Source of the DNA: Gp6-AA40 sp050742535
Lineage (GTDB): Bacteria > Acidobacteriota > Vicinamibacteria > Vicinamibacterales > UBA2999
DNA: 27,312 nt
Reading direction: 5' to 3'
Assembly (NCBI GenBank): GCA_050742535.1
Contig: JBOGIQ010000040.1
Location: forward strand, 1-27,312
In this document: piece after piece, positions 23,947-27,312 of the stretch
Position numbering within the stretch: the first letter of the stretch is position 1
How the letters are laid out: every line of letters begins with the position of its first letter
The notes under the pieces: generated by a model
What the model was told of the DNA's origin: nothing
Database searches by the model: none
What the model saw: only the letters and a program-made list of their open reading frames with translations
Made by a program: the position numbers and the translations under genes

Positions 23947-25520
23947 TGGTTCCCGGACGCAAGTACACGACCGATTCGGTCATGCGACTGTTGCGGCGGC
24001 GCGGTCTGGTCATCCTGATGCTGGGCATCATCGGCGGATCCGCTGCGGCCGCCTACATCTGGCGCGTCCCCAACGTCTACCGTGCTCAGGCCACGCTCCT
24101 CGTGCGGCCGCAGGTCGTGCCTCAGGCATACGTCCGCTCGACCGTGACCTCCGACATCGACGACCTCGTGCGAACGCTCACTGAGCGGGTCCTCTCCGCC
24201 GAATCCATGTCGGCCATCGTCCGCGAACTGACTGTGAGTGGTGACCCACGGCCGTCGCCTCGGCTGGTTGCCGCGGCGCGCGCGCGGGTAGACATCGACA
24301 TCGTCCGCGGGGACGCCTTCACCGTCGGATTCTTCGACCGTGAGCCGACCTTTGCGGCGAGAATGGCCAACCGTCTCGCCCGGGCGTTCACGGACGAGAA
24401 TCTGCGAAGCCGTACCGGGCTTGCCGAAGAAACGGACCAATTCCTCGACGAGCAGCTTCGCGCCACGCGCGACCGCCTCGACGAGCAACTGAAGCAGCTG
24501 GAGAATTACCGGCGGACCTACGCCGGGCAGCTCCCGTCGCAGCTCGAGGCGAATCTTCAGGTCCTGTCGAGCGCGCAGCAGCAGCTTCAGGCGACGACCG
24601 ACGCCGTTCAAACGGACGTCCAGCAGAAGATTCGACTCGAACAGAACCTCGACGCATTGAGCGACGGCGATGCGGCGGAGCCGGCCCCGGTGGTGCAGAC
24701 CGAACCGCCGCCGGCGCTCGACCCGTTCAGCGAGCAGGTGATGCGGCTGAGAGGCCGCGATGCGCTGCTGCAGCTCCCGGAAGTCCGCCGGAGGCTGCAG
24801 CAGCTGGAGCTGCAGCTCAAGCCCGGGCACCCGGACATCGTCACACTCAAATCGGTGATCACTTCCCTCGAGCAGCGGGTGATCGCGGACCTCGGTCCGG
24901 ACGCGCTGAAGCCTCCGGTAAAGAACGTCGCCGCCGAACGGCGACGCAGCGCCGAGACGATCCGCGCGCAGATCCGCGCGATCGACGCGCGCATCGTCGA
25001 GCGTCGAGCGGATGAGACCGGGCTGCGTGCGACGCTAACCAGATATCAGCAGCGGGTCGAGGCCATTCCGGCGCGCGAGACGGAGTTGACGGCGCTCATG
25101 CGCGATTACGAAACCGTCCGCGAGAGCTACCAGACGCTGCTGAAAAAGCGCGAAGAGGCGCAGCTGGCGGCGGAGCTCGAACGGCGGCGTGTCGGCGAGA
25201 CGCTCTACGTCGGGGTTCGTTCCGTCGTCCCGACGAGGCCGTATTCACCCCGCCGTTCGCGGTTCGTGGCCACCGGCGCGGCCGCCGGACTCATGCTCGG
25301 CCTCTTCCTTGTCGGGTGGCGCGAGTTCCGGGACACCACGCTCAGGACGGAGGCTGAGGTCGTCAGCGGTTTCGAGCTACCCGTCCTCGCGGTCGTGCCG
25401 GCCATCACGGCACCGCTCGAGTCGCGGCGCCGCTGGGTGCGCGCCGGCGCCTCTCTCGCAGGGCTGCTCGTCGCGGGGATAGCAGTCGCGTTCTACCTCG
25501 GATTGTGGCCGCGCCTGTAG
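23946..25520 (+). CDS. polysaccharide chain-length determinant / co-polymerase (Wzz/GNVR)
   Basis: A 524-residue inner-membrane polysaccharide co-polymerase that sets chain length and links the inner membrane to the OPX protein. A basic N-terminus precedes the first membrane segment LVILMLGIIGGSAAAAYIW at about 21-39, followed by the Wzz-type YRAQATLLVRP. A long periplasmic coiled coil rich in Gln, Glu and Arg fills residues 160-420. The GNVR-type motif P-A-R-E-T-E-L-T-A-L-M-R-D-Y lies near 375-388, before the second membrane segment VATGAAAGLMLGLFLVGW near 440-457. A third hydrophobic segment ends the protein (LAGLLVAGIAVAFYLGLWPRL), as in the exosortase-type chain-length proteins. It has no fused kinase; the BY-kinase is the next gene. 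The start overlaps the barrel stop as TAATG. Confidence 0.92.
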   Translation: MVPGRKYTTDSVMRLLRRRGLVILMLGIIGGSAAAAYIWRVPNVYRAQATLLVRPQVVPQAYVRSTVTSDIDDLVRTLTERVLSAESMSAIVRELTVSGDPRPSPRLVAAARARVDIDIVRGDAFTVGFFDREPTFAARMANRLARAFTDENLRSRTGLAEETDQFLDEQLRATRDRLDEQLKQLENYRRTYAGQLPSQLEANLQVLSSAQQQLQATTDAVQTDVQQKIRLEQNLDALSDGDAAEPAPVVQTEPPPALDPFSEQVMRLRGRDALLQLPEVRRRLQQLELQLKPGHPDIVTLKSVITSLEQRVIADLGPDALKPPVKNVAAERRRSAETIRAQIRAIDARIVERRADETGLRATLTRYQQRVEAIPARETELTALMRDYETVRESYQTLLKKREEAQLAAELERRRVGETLYVGVRSVVPTRPYSPRRSRFVATGAAAGLMLGLFLVGWREFRDTTLRTEAEVVSGFELPVLAVVPAITAPLESRRRWVRAGASLAGLLVAGIAVAFYLGLWPRL

Positions 25521-25542
25521 CGGCCGGCGATTGGATACTGCG

Positions 25543-26277
25543 ATGTTCGGGTTCTTCAACGGAAACGGAAAGCATGCCTTCATCGGGCGAACGGTGGATT
25601 CGCGTGCACTCATGCCCGCGGCCCTCGAAACGTATCGGGCTCTGGCCGTCGCGCTGGATCACACGCGAACAGGCCCCTCCGGTCGCGTACTGCTCGTCAC
25701 GAGCGCATTGCCCGGCGAAGGGAAGACGCTGACGTGCGCCAACCTTGCGATGACGCTGGGCAGTACTCTTCAGAAGCGCGTGCTCGTCATCGAGGGCGAC
25801 CTGCGCCGGCCGACGCTACACAAGATCTTCGGGACGGAATCCATAGAGGGCGCCAACGATGCCGGTATCGCCGTCCCCGGCGGTTCCGTTCCGCGGACGT
25901 TCGTCGCGGTCACCCCGACGCTCTCCGTGCTGGCCGCGACGGCGCCGCTGCAGGGCGACCCGGTGCAGACGCTCGGCTCGCCGGAGACCCTGGCCCTGAT
26001 CGATCGTGCGCGCACGCGTTATGACTGGGTGCTCGTGGATTCCCCGCCCGCGGCGCTGGTCCCGGATCCCAACGTCCTGGCGCGTCTCGCCGACGGAGTG
26101 CTGTTTGTGATCTGGACGGCCAACACGCCGTTCGATGCCATTCGGCGCGGCATTGCGGCCGTCGGCAAGGAGCGGATCATCGGCGTCGTGATGAACCGGG
26201 CGCCTTCAGATATGGACGATGCGGCGTTCAAGTACTACGACCGTTATTACGATCATTACTCGCAGGCGGGCGTCTAG
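25543..26277 (+). CDS. BY-kinase (CpsD/CapB-like tyrosine-protein kinase)
   Basis: A 244-residue cytoplasmic tyrosine autokinase that cycles phosphorylation to control polymer assembly with the chain-length protein. Walker A is S-A-L-P-G-E-G-K-T at 54-62, Walker A' is V-I-E-G-D-L-R-R-P at 82-90 (the first Asp of the usual D-x-D is Glu), and Walker B is V-L-V-D-S-P-P at 163-169. The C-terminal tyrosine cluster has five Tyr in ten residues at 231-240. The kinase is separate from its membrane activator, the arrangement usual in Firmicutes and exosortase-type loci. ATG 25543 is preferred over TTG 25531 on codon type. Its stop TAG shares a CTAG with the stop of the convergent PilZ gene. Confidence 0.92.
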   Translation: MFGFFNGNGKHAFIGRTVDSRALMPAALETYRALAVALDHTRTGPSGRVLLVTSALPGEGKTLTCANLAMTLGSTLQKRVLVIEGDLRRPTLHKIFGTESIEGANDAGIAVPGGSVPRTFVAVTPTLSVLAATAPLQGDPVQTLGSPETLALIDRARTRYDWVLVDSPPAALVPDPNVLARLADGVLFVIWTANTPFDAIRRGIAAVGKERIIGVVMNRAPSDMDDAAFKYYDRYYDHYSQAGV

Positions 26278-26975
26278 GCGCGGACCCATGCATCGACGCT
26301 GGCTTTCCACAGCGAAAGCGCCTCGAATTCCGTGTTGACGAGCAGTGCTCCGCACTGCACGCCACCGGGTGTGTCCCGGGTCCACCGGATCTGCGCCTGC
26401 AGCGGCGCGCGCCAGGACTCCGACGAGAAAGGGACATGAGCACCCTCAGCGATCGCGGATGCGGCCGGCGCCTCTATGCGGCAGCCGCCGTAGCTCACGT
26501 CGCACAGCCGCGCCCGGCCGGAGCCGAGGGACACCCACAATTCGCCGCGGAATTGGTGACGGATCCAGCGGCGCCGCAGGCCGTACGCCAACTCCTCGGT
26601 GCTGGATCCCAGCCTGCGAGCGGCGCGCGACCGCAGTTGCTCGCCAATCTGTGTGCGAACGAGGTAGTCGGCGCCGACGCGCTCGGCCTCTCGGCGTGTC
26701 ACAGGATCTTCCGCCTCGTCGATCACGATGGCGGCGGTGCGAGGGTCGGAGAAGAATCGCTGCCAGAGGAGTTGAAGACCGTTGTAGGGACCTAGACGAA
26801 CGTCTGTGACGACGAGGTCGGGCATCACCGAGGCAATCAGGTGTTTCGCCTCGCCAAAGGAGCGTGCCAGAGCGATTTGATACGTTGCGTGCCGCAGTAC
26901 GGAAATAGCGCTCGGTTGTCTCGGCGGCTCGCATTCCACGAGCAACACCCGGCGTGCCGTCGCGTCAACGGTCAC
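26274..26975 (-). CDS. receiver-PilZ fusion protein, probable c-di-GMP-responsive regulator
   Basis: A 233-residue two-domain protein. Residues 8-122 look like a response-regulator receiver: acidic V-E-C-E at 13-16 and the phospho-acceptor position D58 in D-L-V-V-T-D-V-R-L-G. The switch Thr position is in IVIDEA and the conserved Lys (normally in K-P) appears as R107-T108, so the receiver is degenerate. Residues 128-220 form a PilZ domain with both c-di-GMP motifs: R139-x-x-x-R143 and D159-x-S161-x-x-G164. It has no DNA-binding or enzymatic domain, so it likely acts by protein contact, for instance on the export or synthesis machinery next door, which is an inference. GTG 26975 is the start; a strong sigma-54 promoter lies about 100 bases upstream. 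It converges on the BY-kinase gene with a shared CTAG. Confidence 0.85.
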   Translation of the reverse strand: MTVDATARRVLLVECEPPRQPSAISVLRHATYQIALARSFGEAKHLIASVMPDLVVTDVRLGPYNGLQLLWQRFFSDPRTAAIVIDEAEDPVTRREAERVGADYLVRTQIGEQLRSRAARRLGSSTEELAYGLRRRWIRHQFRGELWVSLGSGRARLCDVSYGGCRIEAPAASAIAEGAHVPFSSESWRAPLQAQIRWTRDTPGGVQCGALLVNTEFEALSLWKASVDAWVRA

Positions 26976-27039
26976 AATGTCGCTGTCATGAATAGAGGTG
27001 ACCCCGAGCGTGATAGGAAGAACCCAGGTGGCTTCCTCG

Positions 27040-27055
27040 TTATTGCCGGCAATAA
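27040..27055. promoter_or_regulatory. 16-base perfect palindrome in the receiver-PilZ leader
   Basis: TTATTGCCGGCAATAA is a perfect inverted repeat without a spacer. It lies about 10-26 bases downstream of the start site predicted for the sigma-54 promoter at 27077-27092, inside the untranslated leader of the receiver-PilZ gene. It could be an operator for a dimeric repressor or a small hairpin that affects translation. It lacks a U-run in either direction that would make a standard terminator. Confidence 0.5.
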
Positions 27056-27076
27056 TTTCAGTTTGGAGATCTGATC

Positions 27077-27092
27077 AGCAACCACCATGCCG
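27077..27092 (-). promoter_or_regulatory. sigma-54 (-24/-12) promoter of the receiver-PilZ gene
   Basis: Read on the - strand the site is CGGCATGGTGGTTGCT, matching TGGCACG-N4-TTGCW at 10 of 12 fixed positions with exact GG-N10-GC spacing (GG complement of 27091-27090, GC complement of 27079-27078). The predicted start is near 27066, giving a leader of about 90 bases to GTG 26975. A TGTAAAC element with GCGC beside it lies about 109 bases upstream of that start at 27167-27178. Confidence 0.7.
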
Positions 27093-27166
27093 CCGTGCAA
27101 ACAAGCGTGGTCTCTCATTCGCCGTGAGATCCGAGAGTCGCACCCAGCCCGTACGCGATGGCGCGG

Positions 27167-27178
27167 GCGCAGTTTACA
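27167..27178 (-). promoter_or_regulatory. candidate upstream activator element TGTAAAC-N-GCGC
   Basis: In the direction of receiver-PilZ transcription (- strand) the sequence reads TGTAAACTGCGC. It resembles TGTAAACGCGC at 20788-20798 upstream of the other sigma-54 promoter, in the same orientation relative to transcription and at a similar distance from the predicted start (about -109 against about -88). It is therefore a candidate binding site for EBP1 or EBP2. Confidence 0.4.
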
Positions 27179-27312
27179 GCGACGCGGCTGACAGCCGGAT
27201 CCATTCGACGCTGAGGCTGACCGCCGGTACGAATACGCACGGAATCGTTCGTGCGGTCGATAATCATCGACGCCGCAAAGGCTTTGTCAAATGACCTGAT
27301 ACGCCCCCGCTG

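Larger units (their letters stand above)
26976..27312. other. non-coding region to the window end
   Basis: No convincing gene is seen in these 337 bases. The open frames have no recognisable protein features. The region contains, going upstream from the receiver-PilZ gene, the palindrome at 27040-27055, the sigma-54 promoter at 27077-27092 and the TGTAAAC element at 27167-27178. A perfect TTGACA on the - strand (complement of 27285-27290) has no matching -10 at normal spacing. Confidence 0.6.

Noticed and set aside
27262..27290. TTGACA on the - strand as a sigma-70 promoter for the receiver-PilZ gene
   Set aside because: No acceptable -10 at 16-18 bases; only GATTAT at 19 bases. The sigma-54 site nearer the gene is far better.
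26998..27294. Open frame of 98 codons on the + strand
   Set aside because: No domain or export signal and basic shadow-like composition; it runs through the sigma-54 promoter and palindrome of the opposite gene.
1..27312. CRISPR arrays, insertion sequences, integrase or attachment sites
   Set aside because: No spaced repeat array, transposase motif or terminal inverted repeats were seen; the only direct repeats are the short tandem ones before EBP1.

Overview
The window is a GC-rich (about two-thirds G+C by eye), gene-dense stretch of a Gram-negative bacterial chromosome. It holds most of a Wzy-type exopolysaccharide or capsule locus. A Gram-negative host is shown by an OPX/Wza-type export protein, an outer-membrane beta-barrel, a Wzz/GNVR chain-length protein and a BY-kinase. 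Gene style and content (bacterial enhancer-binding proteins inside the locus, exosortase-cluster-like hydrolase, amidotransferase and kinase) would fit an Acidobacteriota (Vicinamibacteria-like) or another high-GC soil lineage, but the sequence alone does not prove this.

Region 1 (1-14132, + strand) is one tightly packed operon. It holds a WecG/TagA/CpsF transferase cut by the window edge, an O-antigen-ligase/Wzy-type polymerase, a PAPS sulfotransferase, a GT4, a divergent deacetylase-like protein, a second GT4, a three-gene NDP-6-deoxysugar module (LegB-like 4,6-dehydratase, nucleotidyltransferase, Rmd-like reductase), a class II glutamine amidotransferase (AsnB type), a methyltransferase and an exported parallel beta-helix protein. 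Most junctions are ATGA/GTGA/TTGA overlaps. Region 2 (14137-18647, - strand) encodes a heparinase II/III-like protein, a sigma-54-type AAA+ activator (EBP1) and a CE4 polysaccharide deacetylase. Region 3 (18690-20640) is a + strand GT4 overlapping tail-to-tail with a - strand alpha/beta hydrolase whose nucleophile position is Arg. Region 4 (20853-26277, + strand) is a candidate sigma-54 promoter followed by EBP2 and the export machinery: short OPX, separate beta-barrel, chain-length protein and BY-kinase. Region 5 (26274-27092, - strand) is a receiver-PilZ protein behind a second, stronger sigma-54 promoter; the rest of the window shows no gene.

Taken together, regions 1 and 3 make and decorate a sulfated, amidated and partly deacetylated polymer containing a 6-deoxysugar. 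Region 2 trims or modifies it in the periplasm. Region 4 controls length and export. The most interesting signal is regulatory: two paralogous sensorless enhancer-binding proteins with an unusual shared C-terminal region, two sigma-54 promoters, and a TGTAAAC(N)GCGC-like element lying about 90-110 bp upstream of both predicted start sites in the same orientation. One of those promoters feeds the export operon and the other a PilZ protein with an intact c-di-GMP motif. This suggests a locus-specific sigma-54 / c-di-GMP circuit. No Wzx flippase, initiating phosphoglycosyltransferase or exosortase is seen in the window.
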